From Epiperipatus broadwayi (lineage: Eukaryota > Onychophora > Udeonychophora > Euonychophora > Peripatidae), in assembly GCA_028023455.1 (NCBI GenBank), contig JAQFVV010012400.1, positions 12,345,748-12,409,747 of the forward strand: a stretch of DNA of 64,000 bases, given 5' to 3'. Positions 12,107-24,007 of this stretch are shown here, piece by piece. A model generated the notes under the pieces. It did no database searches, had not been told where the DNA came from, and worked only from the letters and a program-made list of their open reading frames with translations. The translations under genes and the position numbers were made by a program. Position 1 is the first letter of the stretch, and each line of letters opens with the position of its first letter.

Positions 12107-12859
12107 TACTATATGCTTTTATGTTGTTATCACTCTTTCATATCTAACAACTTTTCTATATCCATTACATAATTATTTAAGATTGTTTCTAATTCTTCTT
12201 TAGAGCTACACTCTAGTCGCTCATCATCTAGTAATACTGTTTCTCTCTCCCCTACATTACTTTTTTAATGTATTTCCAAAATGTTTTACTCCCATCTCTT
12301 TCACTTTTATTAATATCCTTCTAGAATTTACTATTTAATTTCATTCTCTCCCTATAATTATCTATTTTAGCCAACTTCTTTTTTTAAATACTTTTTCCAT
12401 TTAACATTAGCACTATTTTTCACTTTCTTTGTTCTTAATAGCACACTTATATTCTTTGTATGCTTTATTACTCTCTTTTATGCTATTACTAATGCTCACT
12501 TTTTTATTACTTTTTTAAAAAATATTTTCATCTAAAATCCTATTTGCCACTTTTTCTTCTCCACACCAGTCCCTATATTCATCCCCAAACTACTATTCCA
12601 TGATTTCTTCAACTTTTATTTTATATTCTTTTAACTTATTCTTATCATTCATTCTCCATGGACATCTTTTCCTATTTTTTCTACTTTTATTACTATTTTC
12701 CATCACATTACTAACCATTTCTATTATAAATTATGATCACTATTACATACTCTCCTTTCATTATCAAACACTTTAATTTTCTGTACTTTATTCATTTCCT
12801 CTTTCTCTACCAATACATAATCTATTGTGTAAAATATATTATTTCTTAAAAAATTGTCC

Positions 12860-13557
12860 AAGCCATCCAGTACAAGCTTTTATAATCAATGGATGAAAGA
12901 AGATAATAGCATAAAATCCCCATCTTGTGCCTACTTATCTAATATCACCAAACTAGTTTGTAACTTGTTACTTTCATTAGTGAAAAATTTTGTATGTGAG
13001 AGCACTGCACTAGTATTTTTAGGATCTAATGCACATCTATCAGTTATCTCTTATCTATTTACTTAACTATAAATCTGTGAATGCAAGATGAAAACACAAT
13101 AATGTTTTCAATCCAAGCTAATTCCCTTGTTAAGATACCAAAATCTAGAGATACTAAACTCAGTTCAGATCTATATGACTAGACAAGTGAATGAGCTTGG
13201 AGGGGAAACATGTTTTCATCTTGGGCTGCTGGAGGGCTGCATTAGATCCTAAGATCTACTAGGTCCAGTGCTCTCACATTCAAGGTTTCTTACTAATGAA
13301 AGCCAGGAACTAGAAAGTAGTTTGGAGATATTGGATGAATAGGCACTAGATATGTATTTTTATGCACAATTCTTTTTGCATCTACTGATTATTAAGGCTT
13401 GGGTGACACTATTGTATGAAAAGTTTTTTATCAAGGTTTCTCTGGGCATAGTGGCTGAGAGATTCCTGACTCTGAGAAAGAAGCCATAGTGCATCACATC
13501 ACATCGATTACTGTTTTAACAACTTATGCGAGCATAGGAAATGGTGATCATGTAAAA
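12860..13557. mobile_element. hammerhead fold-back element, family 1 copy F (old)
   Basis: Diverged copy. The left arm reads taatcaatggatg..gcataaaatcccc and gtgcctacttatc. The right arm carries the reverse version (cttgggctgctggagggctgc, tggatgaataggcactagat, cttttt..gcatctactgatt). The tail ggtgatcatgt is at about 13.54 kb. The ribozyme positions are mutated (CTAATGA, GGAAC). About 80 bp of unrelated sequence (13.43-13.51 kb, tctctgggcatagtggctg...) interrupts the tail. It lies directly next to the LINE 5' end, and no clear target duplication is left. Confidence 0.7.
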
Positions 13558-13569
13558 TTTTAATAGTTT

Positions 13570-15060
13570 AATAAATATTATCTGCAGCTGGAATATGATT
13601 CTCTGGATTTCTTTGCTTCTGAGTTTCTTCCTGCATAGTGAGAAAAAAAATTAATCCAGTTAGTCTTCATTATCTTTTCTGAAATACAATCATTGTAAAA
13701 GCTCATATAATTTTTAGATCTCTTTGCCAATATTTAGATCAACCTTAACTGATATGTCAATAATTTGTTAAAATTAATTTCAAATTATCATTGTTTGTTT
13801 AAAATGCTATTCAAAATCTCTCATGCATAAACTTATTTACGTTATTTTTAAATAAAGTTACATTCCTTCAATATTAAAATATAAACCCTATTATTTAATT
13901 TTTATGTGCATGTTATTTCACTATTAATAACTATAATTTATTATATATATAGTTCAATATTGTAAATTTTCTTATTTACATTGTTAATTGATGTAACTTT
14001 TATACTTTATTATGGCCACCAAAGTAGATCAACTTTAAATAACATAGCTGAGGTAATGCATTCATTTAATTAGCACCAACTTCTTAAAAGTAGTTGTTTG
14101 TTTAAAAAGCCATTAGTTACTTTTGATTCAGAACTTCTCATACAATAACTTGTTTATATTTTCTATTAACAAAAATAGCTTTTCTTGTTTTCATTCAATA
14201 ATAAAATATTTATACTGCTTTATTATTTATTTTTTAATGCTTATTAATAACTAAGTTGTATTATATCTACAATACTTTATTACAATTAACTTATTCATTC
14301 ATTATACTAAATGTTTTCTATAGTAAATAGAGGGATTTGAACTTAGGATTTTCAGTGGAGGATGAATATAGACTGAGAATTCTAAATTCAAATCTATTTA
14401 CTATACTTTATTAGGCATTTATTTATATAGTGCTATGTTTATAAATTGTAATTATCCCCACACTTTCATATCCAATACTTAAGATTTGCCCATATATAAG
14501 CATTTGGGTTGAATGAATAAGTAGATTCATTCACAAATACTTTTATCTTGTGTTGGGAATGAAAGTATTCATTTATTGTTATTAACATTCATAAAAAGTG
14601 CATGTTTGTTGGTTTGAAAGACTAATCTTTTAGTTTATACTTTATTATATAATTTGACAATGAGGAATTTAGCCAGTATTTATTTAAGGAAAGAAATTTT
14701 AAAATTTCATACTTACGATAATTTATTCAATAGATTTTACATTTTATTCTGTTTATTCATACATTATAGTGAATAACTATTAAAAAAATCAAACACTTGG
14801 ATTGTTCTACTAGATACATTTTTTAAACTTTGTCAATAGAAATCATGTGCAGGTCTTTTATTACAATCAAGAAATGCAATAAATAATATTGTTTTTTTTT
14901 TTCATTTTCAACAATAAATAATATTATTATCATGAAATTTGTTAAGAATTATATATTTTAGTGTGCAATAATATTTTTAAAAAAATTGTTTTTTTACTCA
15001 TGCCATTTTTCTTAGATTTTGATCATAGTATTACTCATTGTATTAATCATAAATTAAAAA
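13570..15060. other. non-coding AT-rich stretch
   Basis: No gene seen. Apart from the hairpin at 14.32-14.41 kb, listed separately, it consists of AT-rich unique-looking sequence with T-rich runs. Confidence 0.5.
14319..14406. repeat. 88-bp near-perfect hairpin (small fold-back or pre-miRNA-like)
   Basis: Arms begin tatagtaaatagaggga and end tctatttactata. The about 38-bp arms pair along their length (tagtaaataga, gatttgaa, ctta, ttctcagt versus its complement) with a small central loop near 14.36 kb. The gatttgaac string resembles an inverted tRNA B box, but no cloverleaf forms. A MITE remnant or a microRNA-like precursor are both possible. Confidence 0.5.
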
Positions 15061-15075
15061 ACATTTTCATTTTGT

Positions 15076-17069
15076 GAATACAAATTATGTGATGTCATGA
15101 AATGATTCATACATCCAAAGTTCATTCAACTTGTTTGTGCAATTATCTGATTTCATTTCTAATATCTTAGACATTATATTCCAAATATTTTCAATATTGG
15201 AATAATATGATTGAAAATGTAAATAGTAGTCAAAATAATGAAGTAAAAGAAAAATTAATTCTGATTTTCCAACCATAGTTTTCTAATTACTATATGTTAA
15301 TAAATCATGTAACATGTCAATATAAATCTTTCTTAATTTCTTATTAATAAATATTAATGTAATATTATAGAACAAGAAAAAAACAATTTTTTCCCAGTTA
15401 ACATCCATTTCTATATCAGCATGATAAACCTCAAGTAAATTAATAATGTCTTCCTTTAGAGAAATAGTAGCTAAAGTGTATGCCATTATAAAGTTTTCAT
15501 CACAAACATAAATATCAGTATTATATTCTAGATGTATTTCAAAATCTATATGGATTTCATTCAAAATACCAAATTCAAGAGCTGTTAAAATTTGACCTGA
15601 ATTAATATTAGGATATGCAATATTTTTTAGATGACATTTTAAGACAAAGAGGCCAGTTGTAATCATCAGTGATGTAATACTATATTGATTCTTAGCATCA
15701 ATATCTGCTTTATATTTTACCAGTATTTTGACTGCCTCTAAATTATTTATATATGCAGCAATATGAAATGCTGTATTACCATCTTTATTTATAGCATCAA
15801 TATCAGCACCCATTTGAAGCTTTTTAATTTCTGTAATTTGATTAATTGGGCAAGCATAATATAAATGAGTGCTTTTATTACTTTCAAACAGTGTATCAAG
15901 TTGGAAATGTAATTTAAACATTTTTGATTTAATGAAAATTGCTTGTCTTTAAATTAATAGTTTAGTTTCATCAAATTTTTGTCCATGTTCCATCTCTAAT
16001 CGCTTTAAGCGTTGTGATGTTCCTTTCTAATGTGTTTTTGAAATCAATAAAGTCATATGACATTTCTAACTAGATATTTCAATCAAAATTTTGAAAATTC
16101 TCAGTGATTTCCTTTGCATAATTTATGAAGTTTTGTCTCTAAATCTTGTAATTTATTTTAAATCATGTCTATTTATTTCATCATTTAAGCTGCAAAACTT
16201 ATTATGCAAATCAGTTGAAAGTGACTGAAAATCATTATGCATTTGTTGATTTAATTGATGAACTTTTTTTGTTTTATCTTTTGGTTTACTTTCTTTTAAA
16301 TAGCTTTTATTTTAACATTTACAATTTCTTTTACATTTCTCTGTTATGCTTTCACTTCTTGAATATTTTGATAGGAATCATACAATTTGCAGTCATTTTC
16401 TCTCTCCATATGTAATATCATTGTTTTCAACTCCTCGTTACTCATGTTCTTGAAATATGTGCTCTAAATGAGTTAAGTATCTTTTTGCTGCTGAATGCAT
16501 GCTTTACAATTTATAACCTCATTCTTTAAATCTCCAATATTTTCTTGATTTTTATTTCACATCTAACTAGTTCTTTATTTCTTTTTGCATCTCTACATTC
16601 ATAATTTTGCCTACACAACTGTGTTTTACTTTTCAATTTAGACTGTTATCTAATTGATTGGTGCATTCATTTTTTTTCTTGTATTTGTTATTTTTTCCAG
16701 TTTCTTGTTCCATTGTATTTGTTAAAACTTATTTTTATTTATATTATTTCTTTAACAAATTAATATCTAAAGTATCATCTCTAACAGTTTTTTTAGTTTT
16801 TCCTATTCTCTCGATCTCTCTTTCATGTTTACTGTTGCATCACTTAACTTTTCAGCAGCTTTTTCTTCATTTTGTCAAGTAATGCTAGATTCAATTCTTT
16901 TATCAATCAAAGTTATTTCATTTTGTAATTTAAACAGAGTCAAGAAAATATCACTGAATTTTATATTGTGTTCATTCATTTGTTTGGAAAATTGTAATAA
17001 TTCACTGCTCACCAATTCAGATGCAACATTTTCCAAAACATTAATCATTTGACTTTTTATGTGTTCCAT
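15076..17069 (-). pseudogene. coil-ankyrin family pseudogene, copy 1
   Basis: Paralogue of the gene at 60.0-62.2 kb. The N-terminus (16875-17069) reads MEHIKSQM... with ELLQFSKQMNEHNIKFSDIF, close to the other copy's ELLKFGKQMNEYNIKFSDIF. The coiled-coil part (about 15.96-16.87 kb) is badly frameshifted. The 212-codon frame at 15283-15921 holds ankyrin repeats: GNTAFHIAAYINNLEAVKIL, then YKADIDAKN, with helix-turn-helix spacing of about 33 residues. After one in-frame TAG the frame resumes at 15276 with MVGKSELIFLLLHYFDYY, equivalent to MIVGKSAFIFILTQYLDYC. The ARM-like tail is absent. The ankyrin block missing from the 60-kb copy is preserved here. No introns are apparent. Confidence 0.85.
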
Positions 17070-17979
17070 TTTGTCTTCATAGTTAATAATTCATATTAAT
17101 AATCAACTTTGAAGTTTATAAAACTAAAATTTACTTGCTGATAGAAAATTTACTTAAAAAAATTAAAATAATGTTATCAAATTTTCAATATTTTAAAACA
17201 GAAATCCTGAAATATAAATAAAATTACTGAATACTTTTGGATCTTTTCTGCAATTGTTTTATTTTTATAAGTATTGATAAATAATTCATGATTTTAAAAG
17301 CACTTTTGAAGAATTTTATACAAAAGCAATATTTAAACTGTATTTATTTTGAGGGCAATAGTAATAGGGTAAAAAAGTAGGAAAAATTTGGGGCAGTGCT
17401 TGTTTGGGGAGAGATGTGCTACGTTGACATTAGATTGGCATGATTAGTTTATTTTATGTTTACTTAAAATTCATTTTATAAACAGATAAACAATATTTAT
17501 TAAGGTCTGTTTGCTTTATTAAATGCATGCATTTATAAATTAATGGAATACTATAAATAAATTAGAGATGCTTGTTTTCATAATTCAAAATTACTTTTAA
17601 ATCATTTTATAAAATACTTTGCTAGAAAATAAATATTTTCTTCATAGCTGTTAAAAATCAGATAAACAATAAATTGAATTAGTTTAGACTAATCAAGAAT
17701 AAGTTATCTTCAAACATTTAGCTTTATTATTTTGTCAATATTTTTTTATCACATAATTTATCAATAACTTTAACTGGATAATTATTTTTTTTAAAAGAGG
17801 AAGGTATAAAAAAAAATATTGAAAAAATAATAATAAAAAAGAGGAATAATAGGAAAGGTGTACAGAATATTATATATAGTAGTTATAATGTTTCATGAGA
17901 TATTTTTTATTAAGATTAAAAACATTATAAAAAGCATAAATAATAAATACCAAGAGGGAAAGTAGGTTAATTATTAAAC
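17070..17979. other. 5' flank of copy 1 and non-coding sequence
   Basis: The first 100 bases or so upstream of the pseudogene start remain alignable with the flank of the 60-kb gene (for example atcaactttgaag versus gaactttgtatc, and ttatcaaatttt versus ctatcaaattatttt). This suggests DNA-level duplication rather than a reverse-transcribed copy. Beyond about 17.25 kb nothing is recognised. Confidence 0.4.
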
Positions 17980-18430
17980 CAGTATATAAAAAGAAATTGA
18001 ATTTAGGAAATTTAATTAATGAAACAAAAAATATAGAAATTGAAAAAATGAATGGAATTTATTTAATTGAATGTTTAAATTGTAAGAGGGAGGGAAAAGC
18101 TTTTATATATTGGTACTAAGTAAGCTCCCAGGTTTGTGAAGAGTGCCTGGTTTCAAATATTTATATATTGGTAGTACAAAAAATAGATTAAAAATTAGAC
18201 TTAAACAACATTTAAACAATAAAAATTCAAATGTTTATATACATTGTAAAGTTTTTGGGCATAAAGATTTTAATAAAAAAATGTTGGAAAGAGTTAAAAA
18301 AATAAAAGGGAAAAGATGGTAAAAGAATATTTTTTTATAAAAATATATAATCCTGTTTTAAGTAGAATTAATGGTGGGGATAAGGAATGTAAAATAATAT
18401 GTAATTACTATGGAATGTTTAAATAGAGTT
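17980..18430 (+). pseudogene. Penelope-like GIY-YIG endonuclease remnant
   Basis: The frame reads EKMNGIYLIECLNCKR, then after an interruption YIGSTKNRLKIRLKQHL and NVYIHCKVFGHKDFNKKML. GIY...YIG, the Arg after YIG, the R..H of the helix and the late GH motif match the GIY-YIG endonuclease at the C-terminus of Penelope-like elements, which nicks target DNA. Codon reading is spoiled by a 44-bp insertion (18116-18159) placed inside the YIG codons, and by later stops. No RT part precedes it, so this is a 5'-truncated copy. Confidence 0.8.
18116..18159. mobile_element. 44-bp micro-insertion with 14-bp target duplication
   Basis: tttatatattggta occurs at 18102-18115 and again at 18160-18173, flanking 44 bp that break the GIY-YIG frame. 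Removing the insert and one copy of the repeat restores the frame. The insert has a small inverted repeat (ccagg at 18128, cctgg at 18146). The duplication length equals that of the ribozyme elements, but I see no sequence match to them. Confidence 0.6.
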
Positions 18431-18779
18431 AAGTAAATTGTTAAAGTTTTTTTTTTTTAATGTTTATATTTGTTTTTAAATACATTTAAAGGTATAGATA
18501 AGGAATGTGGTTTTTGAGATGGGTTTTTAGATAAAGATTTAAAGGGTGAAGTAATTTGCAATTAAGGTTGGTTTAAAATTGGTATAAAAGGTTCCTTAAA
18601 TGTTTTTGATGAAGGAATAAGATTTGTAATTAAATAATGTAAAGAATGAAGAGTAATAATAAAAAGTAGAAATAAGTAAAATATAATTATGTATAAATAA
18701 TATGTTTTTTAATGTTTATGTTGATATAAGAAGAAAGTTTTATGTAATTAAGGTATTACGTATAAATATGTATTTTTTG

Positions 18780-18895
18780 TTATTGTAGATCCTTGAAAAT
18801 GACTAAGAATATACAACAGTTGAAATATTGGAGTTTGTATAATATATATATATGTTCATTATTAATATAAGAAAATAAAGTTTTTGGAAAGAAAA
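18780..18895 (+). other. possible Penelope-like 3' tail
   Basis: tgtagatcct..gaaaatgact...cagttgaaatattgg resembles the tail at 46.14-46.19 kb (tgtagatctgatgaagactg...cagtcaaaattg). It follows the endonuclease remnant on the same strand, then runs into ataaag. This could be the 3' end of the same element with a decayed hammerhead-like core. Confidence 0.35.
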
Positions 18896-20639
18896 AAAGA
18901 GGATTGTGTATTTGTTTATTTTTTCATATACATCTGGTTTTTGTTCAGAATTTTTAATTGTGATTATTACACTTTTGGGAATGAAATGTTCTCTCTAAAT
19001 ATTATACTAATGCAGCAGTCCCCAACCTTTTTGCACTTAAGAGCACATTCTATAATATCGTCCAGGTGGCGGGCACCATTTATTTTTTCAATGTAAATTT
19101 ATAGTTGGATATTGTTAATAATACACATAATGTACAAAAAAATATTTATTTCAAAAATAAAATTTTAACATTTCATTACAATATAATACAATAATTTATA
19201 AGAAATTTTAAAAATTAAATTTATTTGTATCAGATAAAAATTTTTTATTGTGTTTGGATAGCGGCAGGCACACGTAAAATGGTCTGCGGTTGCCATGGTG
19301 CCCACAGGCATAGGGTTGGGGATCCCTGTATTAATGTATAATATTCATTTTTTTATTTACGAAATCAATTTATCATAAGTTTTATTTTCATTTGTCAAGT
19401 GTATATTTTGATGCAATTTATAGTTTTATGAAATTTTTCAATATTATTTATTATTTATGATGACAGATTTGCTTTTACAGTTTTTGATTGTTTCTACTAT
19501 GATTGTTATGATCTCAGAGCCAATCATTAAACTTTATTTCTGACTATTAATGTTAATAATTTATTTTTATTGCATGAAATGTTTAGAAAACTTGCAAATG
19601 AAAATTGTTTGATAAAATGAATGAATATAAAAACGTTATCAATAGATGAACAACTGAAGTCATAGATTGTATCCCAAAAAATGGTAAAACATTATAAAAA
19701 GTGTGTGTTAATATGCATGGGATAAATTTTTTTCTGGAATGATGTGAAGAATCACTAATCAAATACAGTGAAGTGTATTTAGATTTCCAGTGCTTTCATA
19801 AAAGTGATAATAATAAATTGTAATCTTTTAAAAGAAATAAATTGTTTTCATATAAATATAAGATTTTCTATTGAGCTTAGATCTATGATTGAATGCTTTT
19901 TGTTAGTATCATATAATCTAATGCTCATTCATGTATTAATTCAAATAAATTTCAACAAAAAATTTTATTTTGTTACTTGACTATCTCAGTCCGTTCATTC
20001 ATTAGCATCTAATTTCTACCCAAGACTGGCATCATCTGAAGAAATTGCTTAGAAATGACAAAATCTGATCTTTGAGTTTTAAAATTGTAACAAACCTTAT
20101 AAGAGTAAAAAACTGGTCAGCTAATAAAGAATTAAGGCTTGAACAAAGATAACTAATGGTATTTATTTAAATGATAAATATAGCAACATTTATACAAATT
20201 CACAAAAATTCATTGTTCACATTATATATTTTAGGATTTTATATTTTAAAAACAATTTTGACTAGCAAATTATAAAAAATAGGCAAATTTTAGAATAGAT
20301 TGATTACTATCTAGTACAAAAATTATGAAATTAAAGGCAGACATTGAAATAAAATTTTATTCATTATATAAATAATAATAATGTTACACAAAACAATGAT
20401 AGGGAGAAATTTGAACTAAATTTTCATTGCTAAATCTGCTTAGAAAGTCACATGATCCTGAAAGCAACAAACCCTGCTTGATTTTTTTTTCAATTTTGAC
20501 CACTTGTTGTTTCTGTATGATAGATTTTAAACAGAGTTAGAGAAAATTCAATTATCATATTAATTCAATATACAATAAATAAAGAAGGTTATGTAAATAA
20601 TGTAATAATATAAATTTTATCAATAATATTCTTCAAGTT
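18896..20639. other. non-coding, contains a hAT MITE
   Basis: Apart from the MITE at 19.01-19.33 kb there is no supported gene. A string at 20.03 kb (catctgaagaaattgcttagaaat) resembles the hairpin tails of Penelope-like elements, but too little flanks it to call. Confidence 0.4.
19013..19328. mobile_element. hAT MITE
   Basis: 316 bp with ends CAGCAGTCCCCAACC and, from the other side, CAGGGATCCCCAACC. Flanking 8-bp repeats tactaatg (19005-19012) and tattaatg (19329-19336) differ at one base. The subterminal ggtggcgggcaccat and its inverted partner atggtgcccac fit the common hAT MITE design. No coding capacity. Confidence 0.88.
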
Positions 20640-21340
20640 TTTAAAAGTAGATTTGTTAAATTTTTACAATTCTGCTGACTTTCTTATTTCTAATATATTT
20701 CTGTTGTTGGCTTCATTCTTCAAAACTATGAACATCAAATGTTTTTTAAGTTCCAAATTTTGTATATGTTTACTTCCATTTTATCCAAGTTCTTTCTGAT
20801 ATCCATTCATTTTTTCCATAATCATTCTTTACATATCAAGTTTTTCATTCAAATATATTTTTATGCTCTTTCCAAAACACTTTATTCTATTGAAACTCAT
20901 AGAGCTTAAATTTATGTCATACAACTTTTATTTAATTCTTTTTTATTTCTCACAATCCTTAAACATGCAAAATGGTGATCATGTGATATTCAGTGGTTTA
21001 ATTCTTAAACATGGTGGTGTTAGATTTCAATAATATCTTAATTATATTAGCAAAGTTATGGTTATGTTAAAATCTGTTTTGAGTTAGTATCAATCAAAGC
21101 TAACGTTTTTTTTATAACTTATCTTAATGCAAGAGCAATTGCTACATGATATCCAGGTCAAGATTGTTACACTTAAATCAAGATATTTGAAAAATAATAA
21201 AAGCTTATATAACCATAGAATCCTTTCCATACTTAATATCTTTTTATTAGTCAGTTTTAATTTTGTTCATTCTTGTTTTAGTGTTTCAGTGATATTATCT
21301 ACTAAATTTATTTTTTAACTCTGTTAAATTGAAATACTTC
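20640..21340 (-). pseudogene. possible coiled-coil fragment of the coil-ankyrin family
   Basis: The minus strand gives short Lys/Glu/Ile-rich frames with heptad-like spacing (for example KMNGYQKELG, NLELKKHLM, NEANNRNILEIRKSAEL), broken by stops every 20-40 codons. It lies in the same orientation between copy 1 and copy 2. It resembles the coil region but I cannot align it confidently; an independent decayed coil gene is also possible. Confidence 0.35.
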
Positions 21341-21489
21341 ACCAAATTAATATTATATAATAGTCAAACAAGATGTATTAAATAAAATTTAAAAGTTTGT
21401 ATTATTTCTGAAGTCATTTTCAATAATATATTTAAATAGGAAGAATCTCTAATCATCACTATTCATCTCACAGTATATTTTAATTGGTA

Positions 21490-23400
21490 AGTCTATTAAC
21501 TCCTTTGCATTACTGTTGGGATTATCTGTTAATTATAAACAGAAGCGTGTTCCAATTATCTAATTTATCAATTTGGGATAATATATTACAGATTTTTATT
21601 TATGACAATTGCTAATAGCTATACAACACAAAGCTGAACATGAAATGGCATATCATGAATACCAATCTCAAAAATAGGTTTAAAAGTTTTACATTTTCCA
21701 GCAAAATAATCTATTATAAAACGAATTCTGTGATATACTTTCAATTTTCTGTAAAAGTTCTTTTAATGTATTTTGAACTATCAATGCATTAAAACTATCG
21801 AACAATTGATGCCCAACTGTTTATAATTTTATACATTAAATCTGCACATTAATGATTTTAACTAAGATATAATCAAAAGGTCAGGGTTGTCATTTCTTCT
21901 TAAAGAATCTTTGCATCAACCTTTTTGCCATGTGACCCAATAGATTTCATTGAAATAGTTCTGTAACCCAAATGTTTATTACATATATTATATAAAATAA
22001 AAGAGGTATTACATCAGCACGGTACTGTATATATTTGGATCAATTTGATAAAATTTATAATGAACAAATAATTTGTAAGTTTTAAAAGTTGAGTTAAAGT
22101 TAAACTACATATTTTTAATTTAAAAGCTTAATACATTTTGTTAATTACCAAAAAAAGAGTGTTTTCTTTTCAAATAAGGTTTTATTTATTTCTGAAATAC
22201 AAGAAAAAAATTACAAAAATAAATTATACAGAATTTTATTTAAGTTACATATGATAAATTTTAAAAATAGTCTACTTTGACACTTTGGCTGCATTAATTT
22301 TAGTTGCATTTTTGGTTGCAATTTTTTGAACAATTACATTTTGAAAATAATCGCGAAATTTAACATTATGATTATTCAAGTTCAAATTTACAATTGAATT
22401 TGAAAAACTACACAAAGCATAGATAATTTCATTTACTAATTTTTTTTATTTATACTATTTTCTTAAAATGTAAAAAGATTTTTGCTATCAGATATTTATG
22501 TTTTTATTTCTTGGTGCATATTCACAACCCGTTAAAAATTTAATGTGCCCCAATATTGAGTCGCAACTCAAAGGTTGAGAAACACTATTCTAACCCATAT
22601 AACTCAGCATAATATCCATATGGGTCTTATGAAAACAAATTATAAGATATGATAAAATGATTTAGGTATTCACAGGTCCTTATGTTTATGAAATTAACCA
22701 ACTCCATTTTTGTTAATAAACTATTATATACTAAATATCATTCATCATAGAGTTATATGAAAAAAATGTTAAAATAATCTAAATGATACATTAAATCAAA
22801 AGTAATGCCTGATTTTTTTATTCTTTCCTTACAATTATAGTATGTCAAAAATTATTTCTTTTTTTTAATTTATTAATGACAAATATGTAATATTATGAAT
22901 GTTAGAAAAATTGCTTTCTTTAGGATAATATCTTTAAGATCAAAGCAGTTGTGGTTAAGTTAATAAATAATATCTATTTTTAGAAAATAAACTATATGCT
23001 TTTCAAAAGTCTTCATCATAAACAGTAACATCAGCATCATATTCTAATAGAGTAGTTTTTATTCACACATAGCAACAAAAAACTGCTAGATCTGGGGTGA
23101 CTCAATGCTCAAATCTACATTATTATTTAAAGAATAATCTATGACAGAGGAATCCCTAGAGTAATTCTAAATTTATTCTTAGCATCAAGATTTGTTTATA
23201 CTGTACAAATATTTTTACTGTCTCTAGATAATTTCAATAAATATTAACATGAAGTATTGTGATACTATTTTGGTTTCTGTCATCAACATCACCACCCATT
23301 TGAAAAAGATTTTCAATTTTCATAATCTTATTATTTTTGCAAATGTAATGTAATGAGGTATTTTTATTATTTTTAAATAATGCATCAGGTCATTTCTGAG
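21490..23400 (-). pseudogene. coil-ankyrin-ARM family pseudogene, copy 2
   Basis: The ankyrin part at 22.95-23.40 kb reads (with stops) ENLFQMGGDVDDRNQNS, LETVKIFVQYK and LEYDADVTVYDEDF. These correspond to KKLQMGADIDAINKDG, LEAVKILVKYK and LEYNTDIYVCDENF in copy 1. The ARM-like tail at 21.50-21.82 kb reads FKPIFEIGIHDMPFHVQLC, matching FGPLFELLSHDSSFQVQLC of the 60-kb copy. The conserved Trp that follows is now TAG. A decayed hAT insertion lies between the two parts. The coil N-terminus is missing, and a ribozyme fold-back element sits 240 bp upstream. Confidence 0.8.
21905..22586. mobile_element. decayed hAT-like insertion within copy 2
   Basis: The right end reads outward ggttgagaaacacta, i.e. 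a TIR TAGTGTTTCTCAACCTTTGA from the other side, with gagtcgcaact inside. The left side has gcatcaacctttttgccatg and tgtgaccca. Both fit hAT-type ends of the TTCTCAACC group. The target duplication is no longer readable, so boundaries are approximate. Confidence 0.5.
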
Positions 23401-23640
23401 GTTATCTCTCATAAAAAAACCAAGTAAAAATAAGAATCAAAGAAACTCTGATGATAAATCTTTTTGAATCTGAGACCATTAGTATCATAAAAACATCTTC
23501 TGACAATAAAGGTAGGTGGTAATTTATGAGATAGCTATTTCTGTTTATAGGTATCTATTTTGAATTTTATTTGAGAAAATCTGTTTGTTATTAGATGAAA
23601 CCATGGTAATGAGGAAATTTTAGAGGAAGTTTGTTTTTAA

Positions 23641-24007
23641 CCCAATAAACATCACATGACCACCACCTCTTATGCTTGTGTATAACTGTTGTTAAAAAAG
23701 GCAAAACTCACTATACACATTGACACACACGGCAAGCTAGAGTAATCAATGGATGCCAGAAGGCTTGTGCATAAAATCCCCATCTAGTGCCTACTCATCC
23801 AATATCCCAGACTAGTTTCTGGCTTATGGCCTTTGTTAGTGATCTCAGATCCAAGGCTCCTCACTGATGAAGGCCACAAGCCAGAAACTAGTCTGGGGAT
23901 ATGGGATGACTAGGCACTAGATGGGGATTTTATGCAAAAGCCTTTGGGCATCCATTGATTACTCGAGCTTGCTGTATGTGGTAATACGTAAAGTGAGTTT
24001 TGCCTGT
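23641..24007. mobile_element. hammerhead fold-back element, family 1 copy C
   Basis: 367 bp. A minus-orientation tail (cccaataaacatcacatgac) and body to about 23.85 kb are followed by a plus-orientation body to gttttgcctgt at 24007. The ends carry a subfamily variant, actcactata...acacacggcaagctagag, shared with the mini copy at 62.8 kb. One ribozyme is intact in core sequence and its mirror arm is mutated (CTAACAA). No target duplication seen. Confidence 0.8.
23849..23907 (+). ncRNA. hammerhead ribozyme, copy C
   Basis: Core CTGATGA (23864-23870), stem II GGC-CACAA-GCC, core GAAA, minimal stem III and TC cleavage site. Inner stem I TCCTCA/TGGGGA is intact, and outer stem I is ATCCAA against GGGAT with one changed base. 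The closing base of stem II is A-A rather than a pair. Confidence 0.75.

Larger units (their letters stand above)
9375..12850 (-). mobile_element. LINE (non-LTR retrotransposon), degenerate long copy
   Basis: Minus-strand element read from 12.85 kb down. It holds an APE-type endonuclease C-terminus at 12.66-12.85 kb (TIDYVLVEKEEMNKV, then NSDHNL, the SDH motif), the RT region at 11.40-12.11 kb, and a C-terminal CxxC...H...C zinc knuckle at 10.41-10.62 kb. A long 3' UTR runs down to about 9375. The 3' UTR and C-terminus match the second copy at 47.1-48.5 kb, which defines the 3' boundary. Numerous stops and frameshifts show it is dead. The 5' side abuts a family-1 ribozyme element at about 12.86 kb. 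Clade is not certain; the endonuclease-RT-knuckle order fits CR1/Jockey/L1-like groups. Confidence 0.88.
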
